A stretch of DNA of 64,000 nucleotides. Source: Burkholderiaceae bacterium (GTDB lineage: Bacteria; Pseudomonadota; Gammaproteobacteria; Burkholderiales; Burkholderiaceae_F). Shown here piece by piece: positions 44,366 to 53,495 of this stretch. The position numbers and the translations under genes are program-made. The stretch spans positions 1 to 64,000 of the forward strand of contig JAGCMT010000018.1 of the NCBI GenBank assembly GCA_017646335.1. The letters are read 5' to 3'. Below the pieces are notes generated by a model. It was not told the DNA's origin, ran no database searches, and saw only the letters and a program-made list of their open reading frames with translations. Position 1 is the stretch's first letter. Each line of letters opens with the position of its first letter.

Positions 44366-44887
44366 ATGAAGAAACTGACCCTCGTTACCTGTCTCAGTGC
44401 CCTGGTTTTAGCCGGTTGTGCCGTTGATGGCACTCGTTATCGCTCTGACACCTATTACGCAACGGCTGTCAATCAAGCCCAACAAGTTCGTACGGTCGAA
44501 ATTTTGGCCATTGGTTCAGCCAAAATTGCTATCAATGGCAATGCCAATCGCTCTGACTCCGGCAATTGGGGCGCCATTATCGGTGCAATTGCCGGTGCCG
44601 CCATCGGCAACCAAAGTCATGACCATCGCTTCACCAATCGAATCATTGGCGGCTTAGCCGGTGCAGCCGTCGGCCATATGGCAGGGGAATCGTTTGCCGG
44701 CGGCTCCGACAGCGTTGATTACGTCGACGGTGTCCAATTGACGTTCCGCTACAAAGACAAACTCTATAACTCGGCTCAAGTGGGACAACCGTGTGAATAC
44801 AAAACAGGTCTTGCCGTAATGATTTCCACCTCGCCCACTGAAACACGCATCCAGCCGAATAACCCGGGTGCTTGCCCTGTCCAGTAA
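44366..44887 (+). CDS. Glycine-zipper 2TM lipoprotein (SlyB/Pcp-like)
   Basis: A 173-residue outer-membrane lipoprotein: signal with lipobox LVLAGC (acyl Cys18), then a Gly/Ala-rich two-helix glycine zipper (WGAIIGAIAGAAIGNQ and IIGGLAGAAVGHMAGE, about residues 71-110), and a C-terminal domain with one Cys pair. SlyB-type proteins stabilise the outer membrane. GAAAGGAAAA lies before the ATG at 44366; a longer frame upstream is not credible. It is followed 11 bases later by a coiled-coil secreted protein gene. Confidence 0.85.
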   Translation: MKKLTLVTCLSALVLAGCAVDGTRYRSDTYYATAVNQAQQVRTVEILAIGSAKIAINGNANRSDSGNWGAIIGAIAGAAIGNQSHDHRFTNRIIGGLAGAAVGHMAGESFAGGSDSVDYVDGVQLTFRYKDKLYNSAQVGQPCEYKTGLAVMISTSPTETRIQPNNPGACPVQ

Positions 44888-44898
44888 GGAGTTGGCTT

Positions 44899-45366
44899 AT
44901 GAAAAAAACTCTGTTTACGGGTCTTCTCGCCGCCGTGATGATCACACCTGCCATGGCACAAATGAGCATGGACGCTCAAATCGCTGCGATTCGTGCTGCC
45001 GAAGTTGAGATTCAACAGATGGAAGCCCAAAAGGCTCATGAAGCCGAAATGGTTGCCAAGCGAGCAGAAGACATCAAGCGTCGTGCTGCTCAAGCCAAGC
45101 AAAAAGCACTCGAGGCACAGCGCCAAAAAGAAGAAGCTCGTCAAGCCAAACTACAGGCTTATGACGACCAAGAACGCGAATTGGCTATCGAACTTAAAAA
45201 GCTCGATGTTGAATTAAAGCGCGCAGAGGTCGAACTGCAAAAGAAAATGATTGATGCCCGAGCCAATAAGGTCGATGCATTTGTCCAAACGGAATTGGAT
45301 GCCGCACAAGCCAAGGTCGATCAATTACGAGCTCAAGCTGAAGCCAAACGTCAGCAAAAGCAATAA
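44899..45366 (+). CDS. Secreted coiled-coil protein of unknown function
   Basis: A 155-residue protein with a signal peptide (MKKTLFTGL to PAMAQ) and an almost entirely helical mature part rich in Ala, Lys, Glu and Gln with heptad pattern, interrupted near YDDQERE (about residue 89-95). It is expected in the periplasm. The family is not recognised with certainty. AAGGAG stands eight bases before the ATG at 44899. It probably forms a unit with the glycine-zipper lipoprotein and ends at a strong terminator. Confidence 0.7.
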   Translation: MKKTLFTGLLAAVMITPAMAQMSMDAQIAAIRAAEVEIQQMEAQKAHEAEMVAKRAEDIKRRAAQAKQKALEAQRQKEEARQAKLQAYDDQERELAIELKKLDVELKRAEVELQKKMIDARANKVDAFVQTELDAAQAKVDQLRAQAEAKRQQKQ

Positions 45367-45386
45367 CGCGCAATCCTCGCCGCACC

Positions 45387-45420
45387 AATCCCCGCTTGAT
45401 TGCTTAAGCGGGGATTTTTT
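45387..45420 (+). terminator. Terminator after the coiled-coil protein gene
   Basis: Eleven-base stem aatccccgctt / aagcggggatt with an eight-base loop and T-run. Confidence 0.9.
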
Positions 45421-45487
45421 CTGAATTCGTTACAATATAGCTTTCTACCGTTATTTATTTTGACCCTAGATAAGCACAGGCCCAACG

Positions 45488-45745
45488 ATGACTGAACAAC
45501 AAATTTTTGAACTGCTTCAAAATATCTTTGAAGAAATGTTTGAAATCGAGCCCAAGGATTTCACTTTGCAGAGCAAGCTCTACCAAGACTTGGATATCGA
45601 CAGTGTTGACATCGTCGATTTATTGGCACATCTTCGTAAAACGTTGGGTCACAATGACATTCAACCGAGCCAATTTGAAGGTTTGGTCACGGTTGGCGAT
45701 ATGGTTCGGAACTTACAGAAGATTCTTGCAACCCCCGCTTCCTAA
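45488..45745 (+). CDS. Acyl carrier protein of the export module
   Basis: An 85-residue acyl carrier protein. The phosphopantetheine serine is Ser39 in DIDSVDIVDLL; the rest is acidic and helical as expected. It is not the housekeeping AcpP (no fab genes nearby). It opens the five-gene run ACP, DUF3261 lipoprotein, phosphopantetheinyl transferase, LolA-like, MMPL, which resembles part of aryl-polyene clusters. A substrate of the PPTase two genes downstream is likely. Confidence 0.88.
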   Translation: MTEQQIFELLQNIFEEMFEIEPKDFTLQSKLYQDLDIDSVDIVDLLAHLRKTLGHNDIQPSQFEGLVTVGDMVRNLQKILATPAS

Positions 45746-45782
45746 TCCTCAATCTTTGACCCATTACTATTGAGACGACGAG

Positions 45783-46400
45783 ATGAAACGTTTCTTTCTT
45801 TTGGCAAGCCTTGCGTGCACGCTTGCCTTAAACGGTTGTGCTTGGCTTCCGAGTTTTATTTGGGGTAACGACAAGACTTTTGAACCGGCAATCTCCGAAC
45901 TCAAGTACAAGCCCTATCCGTTTGCCGTTCGCCAAGAGATTACAGCCATTCAAAAAATTCATTTTGAATATTTCGGCCAACACGTACCAGAAGAACAACG
46001 CAAAACCAACTTCTATGCGCTTTTCTGGGCCAATAGCAAAACGTTAAAGCTCGCCGTTCTCTCCGAGATGCATCAACGTCTTTGGGATATTCAATTTAAC
46101 GGTGAAACGATCCATGAAGAACGCTTGGCCGGATTGCCCGATAACCTTCAAGCCCACTTGCTTTTGCGTGACATCGCAGCCGCCTTGTGGCCGGCCTCCC
46201 ATTTGCAAGCCCAAGACAAACGGTTTCAAGTCGTCGATGAACAATTGGTTCGCCAAATCGTCAATAAAGAAACCAATGCACCCGAAGTCACGATTACTTA
46301 TCTTGACGGTGCCAACCAAAATCGTCCCTGGGGAACGATTGAAATCGTCAACCACCAAGAGCGCTACCGCGTTAGCATCACTTCCAACCAAGCACGCTAA
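45783..46400 (+). CDS. DUF3261-like lipoprotein
   Basis: A 205-residue lipoprotein: signal with lipobox LALNGC (Cys19), then an alpha/beta domain with the DIQFNGETIHEERLAGLP region near 100-118 and LLRDIAAALWPA near 123-134. DUF3261 lipoproteins occur beside aryl-polyene genes and are thought to help place the product in the outer membrane. The assignment is by pattern and context. It lies 37 bases after the ACP gene. Confidence 0.7.
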   Translation: MKRFFLLASLACTLALNGCAWLPSFIWGNDKTFEPAISELKYKPYPFAVRQEITAIQKIHFEYFGQHVPEEQRKTNFYALFWANSKTLKLAVLSEMHQRLWDIQFNGETIHEERLAGLPDNLQAHLLLRDIAAALWPASHLQAQDKRFQVVDEQLVRQIVNKETNAPEVTITYLDGANQNRPWGTIEIVNHQERYRVSITSNQAR

Positions 46401-46436
46401 CACAGGCTGCGTCATTGCCAACGGGATCGATTGTCG

Positions 46437-47030
46437 ATGCATCTAATTCTTGCCAATTTCGACCAAGCCGATGCTGACCAGGGTATCAAACGCCTGACCG
46501 CCGGCCAAACCGAACGCTTGCTGAGCATGCGAGGAGAAAAAGCGCGCGGTCAATTCCTTTGGTCTCGTGTGCTCTATAACGGATTAATTCGACGCATCAC
46601 GGGTTCCCTTCCGAGCTTTGAGCTCCAAGCGGGGCAACCCCATCCTTCGTTCATTTACAACGGCCAAACCTACTTCACCTCCATCTCACATACCGGTCAG
46701 TGGGTTGCCGTCGCCTTGGACACCTCCCCCGTTGCCATCGACATCGAAACGATTAAACCTCGACAATGGCAAGGCCTGAGTGAATTCATTTTCCCCGAGC
46801 ATGCCACTCGTTGGATTGAGGAAAGCACCTCCCCGTTAGAGAGTTTTTACATCGTGTGGGGACAACGAGAATGCGAAATCAAATTGCAATCTTGGCCTAC
46901 TGCGCCTCGATTATTCCGAGCCAGCAAAATCACCACGAAACCTCATGATTTGATGTTGACGTGCTTGTGTCATCCGCAATCAACGTGGTTGCCGCAACTT
47001 TTACCCATTACGCTTTTAGAAAACTTCTGA
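46437..47030 (+). CDS. 4'-phosphopantetheinyl transferase (Sfp type)
   Basis: Activates carrier proteins by adding phosphopantetheine from CoA. The 197-residue protein has SISHTGQWVAVAL near 82-94, the Mg-binding VAIDIE with Asp102 and Glu104, and WGQRECEIK (141-149), a variant of WxxKEAxxK with Trp141, Glu145 and Lys149 kept and the usual Lys replaced by Arg. Half of usual Sfp length toward the C-terminus, but typical of the short cluster-linked form. The start is ATG 46437 or TTG 46431. Confidence 0.82.
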   Translation: MHLILANFDQADADQGIKRLTAGQTERLLSMRGEKARGQFLWSRVLYNGLIRRITGSLPSFELQAGQPHPSFIYNGQTYFTSISHTGQWVAVALDTSPVAIDIETIKPRQWQGLSEFIFPEHATRWIEESTSPLESFYIVWGQRECEIKLQSWPTAPRLFRASKITTKPHDLMLTCLCHPQSTWLPQLLPITLLENF

Positions 47031-47106
47031 TCCTCGCTCTAGCTTCATTGTTGGATGGCCAATTTCGGCTATGCGTTTATCGTCTGACAGCCTTACAATA
47101 CCCTTT

Positions 47107-47715
47107 ATGAAACACCTTCAACGCTTCATCCTTTTGCTAATCGCATTAGCGGCATCAACGGCCAATGCCTTGACGCCGGAAGCGGCCGTGGATTCTTATT
47201 TCAAGCCTCAAGTCGTTCGCGGTTATTACTCGCAAACGCATGAAATGGTCGGCTATCCGCGCCCCGTTACCACGGACGGCACTTTCTTGATCGTCCCGCA
47301 ACGGGTCATTATGTGGGAAGAAAAAGGGCTTTTTCCTACCAAGACGATTTATCGCGACAACTCTTTTCACATCTATCAAGAAATTGGGCTCGATCGCGTT
47401 TTTCGTGCGGCAAACCCGGTGACCAACATTGCCAATCGCGTATTATGGGCTCTCTTTTCCGGTGACTTCATCGGACTTCGCCAAGACTTCATCATCGAGG
47501 CAGAACCCGACGGTTTTTATTGGATTATGAATTTTTATCCGAAATCGTCTTTGGCTCGAGCCACGATTAAAAATATTCGAGCCGAAGGCTCCCCGATGCC
47601 CTATCGAGTGGAGTTTTTGACCGTTTCGGGAGACAAGACGACGATTGATTTGTACGGCTTGCAACAATCGAACGCAACGCTCACCAGTGAGGAGAATGCT
47701 CTTGCGAATCCCTAA
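47107..47715 (+). CDS. LolA-like periplasmic lipoprotein carrier
   Basis: A 202-residue protein with a signal peptide (to about residue 21, ANALTP) and a beta-rich half-barrel typical of LolA: FKPQVVRGYYSQTHEM near 31-46, then alternating strands. In aryl-polyene clusters a dedicated LolA carries the lipid product across the periplasm. It overlaps the MMPL gene by about 14-20 bases. A separate housekeeping lolA should exist elsewhere. Confidence 0.78.
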   Translation: MKHLQRFILLLIALAASTANALTPEAAVDSYFKPQVVRGYYSQTHEMVGYPRPVTTDGTFLIVPQRVIMWEEKGLFPTKTIYRDNSFHIYQEIGLDRVFRAANPVTNIANRVLWALFSGDFIGLRQDFIIEAEPDGFYWIMNFYPKSSLARATIKNIRAEGSPMPYRVEFLTVSGDKTTIDLYGLQQSNATLTSEENALANP

Positions 47716-50020
47716 TCCATTCTCCATCCCTTGGAAAACGCTCTCTTGGACGTGGGTGTTCGTACTCTTTTTTATTTTTTGCGCGCAAATCCACTTCCTC
47801 GTCAAGCGAGACATCAATACCGATTTGATGACCATGGCTCCGAACGTGGCCATCGATGACGCGCGCACACAAGCACAAAACATCCTCTCGACCAACCTCG
47901 ACAACCGCGTACTCTTCCTCGTCGGTTTTTCTCAAAGTTACCGAAGCGACTTTGACTCGATTTTTGAACAGGTCCAATCCCAATGGCGCCCGCCCGCCAA
48001 TTATCAAAAGTTGCTTTGGGAAACGCTGGAAATCAACTCCCATTTGGACTTTTATCGCTCGATCTCGCCGCGTTTGATGAACGTGGAAGATCAACGTATC
48101 ATTTCGCTTTCAAACAATCAGCAGCTGCTCGGACGCGCCGTTGCCACGTTCGACAGTGTCGGCCACCTTTCGCTGATTCCTAAAAGTGAAGACCCGTTCG
48201 GTTTCTTTAGCGATTGGCTAACGAAGCGATTGCCGAAAAACACCTTCTTACCGACCGGTCACTCACCCAAACTGTTTGCCAACAACAAAGTTTGGGGGGT
48301 CTTGCTATATCAAAACCATAACCCTAACAACATCCGAAGTGCCCGCCGTCTTCTCGAGGCCACGCAAGAGCTTCAAACGTTGGTAAAACAATTCGACCCG
48401 AATGCTGAAGTGCTTGTGCACGGTCTGGCTTATCGCAATGCGTTGTTTGTTGAATCGGCTTTACGAGAAATCATTGCCATCACGATTTTCACAGTCCTTG
48501 GCATCGGCATGGTTGCTTGGCTGATGTTCAAACGAAAGGCGGCGACATTCGGCATTTTGTTTACGGCCGCGAGCTCCTACATCGCCGCCTGTAGCGCGAC
48601 GACCATTGTCTTTGGATCATTGCATTTATGGACGGCACTGGTGGGGACGCTCATTTTTGGCATGAGTGCGGCCATGGCCGGCGCCTATTACTGTCTTTGT
48701 CAAAACGAGAAATACAACACTCTGAAATCCATCCAGAACTTCTTGGCTACGCGTTTGGGGATTGCGGCCTTCATTGGTATGGTAACGGCGGCATTGTTGT
48801 TCTGGGCTCCGCACTACACGGTCAAACAATTGACGATCTTCTCAATTGCAGGCCTTATGAGTGCGTATCTCACGTCGGTGTTGATTCTCCCTTACCTTTA
48901 TAACAAAAGCATTCCAGAGAGCGATTTCGTTCGTCATTTGAGCAATCTTTACCAAAAGCTTCCGATTCTGTCGGCTGACCGTTGGATGTATAACTTGGCC
49001 AACTCGGTCACACTGTCGTTGGTGATCCTTTTTGTCATCATCGGCGGCTTCTGGCAAGTCCATTTCTCGCATGACGTGCGCAACTTGGTGAACTTTAATC
49101 TCCAACAACGAGAGGTTGAGACGCAAGTCGAAAAGTTACTCGCGCTGCCTAGTACCAATCGCTATTTCATCGTCAACGGCGCCACTCAAGAATTGACCTT
49201 GATGAATGAGGAAGCACTTCAACATGCGTTAGATCGCCGTGATATCCCCGGAGTGGATTTGCATTGCATCACCAAATGGTTCCCCTCGCAGACCCGTCAG
49301 GCCACGGTTGAAAAAGCCAAACAAGAAGCCTTTGCTCGCATCGAAGAGCCTTTCGAAAACTATTTGGGATTCGATGTCCCGAATCCTCGTTATCAGACGA
49401 CCGAAACGGTCACGTTCGATGATTGGTATGCCTCGCCCGCTTCTCGTCCGGTTCGCCATCTTTGGATGACATTGCCCGAAGGATTTGCTTCGATCGTTCA
49501 AATTGCCGGCATTTCCGACAACAACATCGAAGATCTCACGCACCTGAGCCAAACCATGTCCGGACTTTCGTTTGTGAATACCGATGCCGACTCGAATCAG
49601 TTGTTGACCGAATACCGAACGCTCTACATTGGGCTCTTTTTCTTGATGGCGGTCGTGTACTGTACGCTCACACTCTTTTACTTCGGTTTAAGCACATGGC
49701 GTGTTGTGTTCCCACCGGTTCTCGGGGTGGCACTGGCTGTGGCCGTTATGTCATGGTTGGGGTTGCCGTTCAAGCTCTTTACGATTTTGTCGATCGTTTT
49801 GGCTTTTGGCATGGGATTTAACTTCTCACTTTTGGTTGCCAATGCCTCAAAGACCGATGCTTTGAAATTTACGATCACGACCTTTGCATCATGGATGGGA
49901 ATTGTGTCGTCGGTATTGTTGATGGCCTGCCAATCACCGGCCGTTCAAACATTGGGATTGACGATTGCCCTTTCACTCTTTTTCACGTGGTTCCTGACAC
50001 CGCTGATGCGTCGAGCTTAA
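47702..50020 (+). CDS. MMPL/RND-superfamily lipid exporter
   Basis: A 772-residue inner-membrane exporter. One N-terminal helix (12-30), a periplasmic domain (to about 250), helices 2-6 (about 250-395), helix 7 (about 435), a second periplasmic domain (to about 635) and helices 8-12, the RND/MMPL plan in its short form as in aryl-polyene exporters. The start: GAGGAG at 47689-47694 is one base from ATG 47696 but seven bases from TTG 47702, so TTG may be the real start. It ends sharing TTAA with the convergent small gene. Confidence 0.82.
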   Translation: MRIPNPFSIPWKTLSWTWVFVLFFIFCAQIHFLVKRDINTDLMTMAPNVAIDDARTQAQNILSTNLDNRVLFLVGFSQSYRSDFDSIFEQVQSQWRPPANYQKLLWETLEINSHLDFYRSISPRLMNVEDQRIISLSNNQQLLGRAVATFDSVGHLSLIPKSEDPFGFFSDWLTKRLPKNTFLPTGHSPKLFANNKVWGVLLYQNHNPNNIRSARRLLEATQELQTLVKQFDPNAEVLVHGLAYRNALFVESALREIIAITIFTVLGIGMVAWLMFKRKAATFGILFTAASSYIAACSATTIVFGSLHLWTALVGTLIFGMSAAMAGAYYCLCQNEKYNTLKSIQNFLATRLGIAAFIGMVTAALLFWAPHYTVKQLTIFSIAGLMSAYLTSVLILPYLYNKSIPESDFVRHLSNLYQKLPILSADRWMYNLANSVTLSLVILFVIIGGFWQVHFSHDVRNLVNFNLQQREVETQVEKLLALPSTNRYFIVNGATQELTLMNEEALQHALDRRDIPGVDLHCITKWFPSQTRQATVEKAKQEAFARIEEPFENYLGFDVPNPRYQTTETVTFDDWYASPASRPVRHLWMTLPEGFASIVQIAGISDNNIEDLTHLSQTMSGLSFVNTDADSNQLLTEYRTLYIGLFFLMAVVYCTLTLFYFGLSTWRVVFPPVLGVALAVAVMSWLGLPFKLFTILSIVLAFGMGFNFSLLVANASKTDALKFTITTFASWMGIVSSVLLMACQSPAVQTLGLTIALSLFFTWFLTPLMRRA

Positions 50021-50247
50021 TCGTCTTTCTTTGTGGAAGATTTCTCTGATGTGAATCGATCGAAGTAGGCTTGCGTGCGATCGATAATGGATTTGAATTT
50101 GGCTTCAAGAGCGCGAATTTCAGCCTGACGTTTGGCCGCATCGTCCCCATAGGGCGTGAGCCCCAGATCGTTAAGATCTCGAGCAGAAAAGTCCCCTTTT
50201 CCATCAAGGAACTCATCGAACCATTGTTTCCAACTCTTCGATTGCAT
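50017..50247 (-). CDS. Small cytoplasmic protein of unknown function
   Basis: A 76-residue protein (MQSKSWKQWFDEF start), mostly charged with an amphipathic helix pattern and a KSSTKKDD tail. No family recognised. Its stop overlaps the MMPL stop in a shared TTAA, so the genes converge. The start codon is uncertain (ATG 50247 or GTG 50265); neither has a good ribosome-binding site. Confidence 0.45.
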   Translation of the reverse strand: MQSKSWKQWFDEFLDGKGDFSARDLNDLGLTPYGDDAAKRQAEIRALEAKFKSIIDRTQAYFDRFTSEKSSTKKDD

Positions 50248-50280
50248 CGCCTTAACCCTGTACACGCCTAACGACAGTAT

Positions 50281-50319
50281 AGAGAGAAAAAGCCTCTTGG
50301 ACTAACACCCAAGAGGCTT
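50281..50319 (-). terminator. Terminator after dcuA
   Basis: Eleven-base stem aagcctcttgg / ccaagaggctt with an eight-base loop and a T-rich tail on the minus strand; it ends the frd-asp-dcu gene run. Confidence 0.88.
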
Positions 50320-50328
50320 ATTGACTCA

Positions 50329-51654
50329 TCAGTACAGCACGGAGCCAATACCCAAACCGGTTGCTACCGCGACAACCGTCGAAACGATACCGGGCAACAT
50401 AAACGAGTGATTGAGCACGTATTTACCAATTCGAGTCGTACCGGAAAGGTCAAACGAAATGGCAGCCACCAACGAGCCGTACGTCGGGATGAAAAAGTAG
50501 CCGTTCACGGCCGGGAACATCCCGATCAAGGCTTGAGGCGGCAACCCCATCGCCACACCGATCGGCATCACAGCTCGAGCAGTCGCCGCTTGCGAATACA
50601 AGAGCACGGACACAAAAAAGAGCACCAAGGCAAACGTCCAAGGCTCGGCTTGTACCAACGACCCGAACAAATTGAGAATGACTTCTTTATTGGCCGCCAC
50701 AAACGAGTCGCCCAACCAGGCCAAGCCAAAAATACCGACCATCGCTACAATGCCGGCACGCATGGTCGGTGTCGAGACAATCGAGGCGACATTGGGCTTA
50801 CAAACCACCAAAATCGCCGCAGCGACGACCAACATAAAGATTTCCAAAACCGTTGCCATCCCGAGGGGCTTTTCAGCGCCCGGCAAGGTACGCAATTCGG
50901 GCACAAAGCCGGAAAGCACGGCTAAGCCTACCCCCACCAAAAACACCAAAGCCGAGAGCTTCGCCGAAGTCGGCAAAGCCTCACGTTGGCAAACGGCTTT
51001 CGGAGCCGGCATCAAGCCGGCCTTCAAACGCGCTTGATAATCGGGATCGTCAGCCAAATTGCGACCGACCCCCATCGACACAATACCGGCCACAATCACG
51101 CCACACAGCGTAGACGGGACACAGATAATCAAAATCTCAGCCAAGCCCCAATCGGTCCAATTATTGGCGGCAAAAAGCCCCAACAATGCCGCCGTTGCGG
51201 CAGACACGGGCGAAGCGGTAATGGATTGCTGAGAAGCGATCGTTGCAACAGCCATCGGGCGTTCCGGGCGAATACCGGCCGCGATGGCAGTCTCATAAAT
51301 CACCGGTTGCAACGGATAAACAACGTGACCGGTGCCGGCCAAGAACGTGAACAACCACGTCACCAACGGCGCAACGATCGTAATATTTTTCGGATTGGCA
51401 CGAATGATACGTTCGGCGACTCGAACCAAAAAGTCGATCCCGCCGGCAGCATCCATCGTTGCCGCCGCTGTCACCACGCCTAGAATGATCAAGAGTACGT
51501 CCACGGGCGGTGAGGTCGGCGTCACGCCAAAAATAACAGCCAATAAGAACAAGCCGACGCCGCCCCAAATACCGAGGCCAACACCATTGAATCGAGCGCC
51601 GACAAAAATTGCGAACAAGACAATCGCAAATTCAAAAAAGAGAGTCGCAGTCAT
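50329..51654 (-). CDS. dcuA: Anaerobic C4-dicarboxylate transporter DcuA/DcuB
   Basis: Inner-membrane exchanger that takes up aspartate, fumarate or malate and releases succinate. The 441-residue protein has 10-12 helices; FLAGTGHVVYPLQPVIYE near 103-120 and the ASQQSITASPVSAAT segment near 139-153 are Dcu signatures. Position after aspA suggests the DcuA (aspartate) role. A partial terminator lies in the 133-base gap after aspA, so dcuA may be made in smaller amounts. Confidence 0.93.
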   Translation of the reverse strand: MTATLFFEFAIVLFAIFVGARFNGVGLGIWGGVGLFLLAVIFGVTPTSPPVDVLLIILGVVTAAATMDAAGGIDFLVRVAERIIRANPKNITIVAPLVTWLFTFLAGTGHVVYPLQPVIYETAIAAGIRPERPMAVATIASQQSITASPVSAATAALLGLFAANNWTDWGLAEILIICVPSTLCGVIVAGIVSMGVGRNLADDPDYQARLKAGLMPAPKAVCQREALPTSAKLSALVFLVGVGLAVLSGFVPELRTLPGAEKPLGMATVLEIFMLVVAAAILVVCKPNVASIVSTPTMRAGIVAMVGIFGLAWLGDSFVAANKEVILNLFGSLVQAEPWTFALVLFFVSVLLYSQAATARAVMPIGVAMGLPPQALIGMFPAVNGYFFIPTYGSLVAAISFDLSGTTRIGKYVLNHSFMLPGIVSTVVAVATGLGIGSVLY

Positions 51655-51716
51655 TATCTATCAGGGCACCTGTAGCTTCAGATGCTCTGCCCTTTCTAGT
51701 ACGACAGGCTAAAGAC

Positions 51717-51750
51717 AAAAGTACCTCGTACCCCTTTGGAGGGTACGAGG
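51717..51750 (-). terminator. Terminator-like hairpin between aspA and dcuA
   Basis: Perfect ten-base stem cctcgtaccc / gggtacgagg with a seven-base loop; on the minus strand a short T-stretch follows. It probably lets some transcripts through. Confidence 0.65.
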
Positions 51751-51787
51751 TCCTTATGTGAAACTAATCAAACGCCGAAGCGATTAA

Positions 51788-53188
51788 TTACATTTCGAAC
51801 TTCGGAGCGATCAAGTTTTCGAGGTTGAACGTTGCGTCCCACTCTTCTTGCGTCATCAACTTGCGTTCTTCAACGACGAGTTGATGCAAGGACTTGCCCG
51901 TGTGATAGCCTTCGTGAGCGATTTCAGAGCAAACCTTGTAACCGAAGTGCGGCTTCAAGAGCGTAACGATACCCAAGGAGTTCATAACGAGCTTCTTGCA
52001 GTGTTCTTCGTTAGCCGTGATACCGTCAACACACTTCGTGCGCATACCGTTCATAGCGTTGGTCATGACCTTCATACCGAAGAACAATGCCCACGTGATC
52101 GGCGGTTCCATAACGTTCAATTCGAGCTGACCAGCAGAAGCAGCCAACATGACCGTCGTATCCAAACCGATAGCGACGAAGCATGCTTGGTTCATAGCTT
52201 CCAATTCAACCGGATTGACCTTACCCGGCATGATGGAAGAACCCGGTTGCATTTGCGGCAAGTTCACTTCAGACAAGCCCGTACGCGGACCGGAAGCCAA
52301 GAGACGCAAGTCGTTGCAGACCTTCGTCAACTTGATTGCCAAGCTCTTCATGGCGCTAGACAAAGCGACATAAGAACCGCAGTCGGACGTAGCAGCGATC
52401 AAGTCTTCGCTGTTCTTGAGCGGCAAGCCCGTCAAGTCAGCCAAGATCTTGGAGCACAATGCCGGATAATCCGGGTGTGCCGTCACGGTCGTACCGATAG
52501 CGGTAGCGCCCATGTTGATCGTGTAGAGGTGTTCTTGAGCTTCCTTGATCGTCTTGATTTCGTCAGCGATCGTGAAGCCCCAGCCGTGGAATTCTTGACC
52601 CAAGGTCATCGGCACAGCGTCTTGCAAGTGCGTACGACCCATCTTCAAGACAGACTTGAACTCTTCTGCCTTCTTGTAGAAGGAAGCGACGAGTTCTTCA
52701 ACAGCCTTCAACATGACTTGGCTGCGGAGCAACAAGCCAACGTGGAAAGCCGTCGGGTACGTGTCGTTCGTAGATTGACCGAAGTTAGCGTGGTCGTTCG
52801 GAGACACCAAAGCGTAGTCACCCTTCTTGGAACCCAACTTTTCAGCGGCCAAGTTACAGATAACTTCATTGCAGTTCATGTTCGTGGACGTACCGGCACC
52901 ACCTTGGATCCAGTCCGTAACGAATTGGTCGTGGTACTTACCAGCGATCAATTGGTCACAAGCCCAGATCAAAGCGTCAGCGACGTCGGCCGGGATCGTA
53001 CCGAGTTCCTTGTTGGCCATAGCAGCAGCCTTCTTCACATAGCCGTAGCCGATGATGAAGAACGGTTCTTGTGCCATAGACATTTCCGTGATGCAGAAAT
53101 TTTCCTTACCACGCGTGGTTTGAACACCGTAGTAGCAATCGTCAGAAATTTCCTTGCCACCAAGGAAGTCATATTCAATACGAGACAT
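51788..53188 (-). CDS. aspA: Aspartate ammonia-lyase (aspartase)
   Basis: Splits aspartate into fumarate and ammonia. The 466-residue protein has TSTNMNCNEV near 100-109, the substrate loop signature GSSIMPGKVNP at 316-326 with the catalytic serine at 317/318, and MGRTHLQDAVPM near 183-194. Sequence and length are close to E. coli AspA rather than fumarase C. GGAG precedes the ATG. Extremely biased codons point to very high expression. It supplies fumarate for the upstream frdAB. Confidence 0.96.
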   Translation of the reverse strand: MSRIEYDFLGGKEISDDCYYGVQTTRGKENFCITEMSMAQEPFFIIGYGYVKKAAAMANKELGTIPADVADALIWACDQLIAGKYHDQFVTDWIQGGAGTSTNMNCNEVICNLAAEKLGSKKGDYALVSPNDHANFGQSTNDTYPTAFHVGLLLRSQVMLKAVEELVASFYKKAEEFKSVLKMGRTHLQDAVPMTLGQEFHGWGFTIADEIKTIKEAQEHLYTINMGATAIGTTVTAHPDYPALCSKILADLTGLPLKNSEDLIAATSDCGSYVALSSAMKSLAIKLTKVCNDLRLLASGPRTGLSEVNLPQMQPGSSIMPGKVNPVELEAMNQACFVAIGLDTTVMLAASAGQLELNVMEPPITWALFFGMKVMTNAMNGMRTKCVDGITANEEHCKKLVMNSLGIVTLLKPHFGYKVCSEIAHEGYHTGKSLHQLVVEERKLMTQEEWDATFNLENLIAPKFEM

Positions 53189-53495
53189 GTTTATTTAGCT
53201 CCTCGTTAATAAAAACTCGAAGGCGTCTAAATGGCGTCTTCATTTTTTTGACTGTTTCCATCGACAACAGTTCGATGGCCACCCAGGCGTCTCACTGCAT
53301 GAGTGGAGTCACTTTTTTGTTTCCTCCGGTCCATCGGATGATGAACCATCGGTTTTTGACTACATCAACATCAACAATCTATTGTCACCAACAGACTTTC
53401 GGTCCGTTGAGTCTCAGTAGGGTTTCAAAGTTTGATTGTGACGATGGAGGAGATTACAGGAATCCCCTCCATTCGATCTCAACTAACCTTGAGAA
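53189..53495 (-). promoter_or_regulatory. Intergenic region (307 bases) between frdB and aspA
   Basis: No gene. A 12-base stem with one G-T pair (53444-53455 and 53461-53472) starts 23 bases after the frdB stop; no T-run follows, so it may protect the frdB message or act as an attenuator. The rest should hold an aspA promoter. A short direct repeat ggcgtct occurs at about 53223 and 53234 in the aspA leader. Confidence 0.4.
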
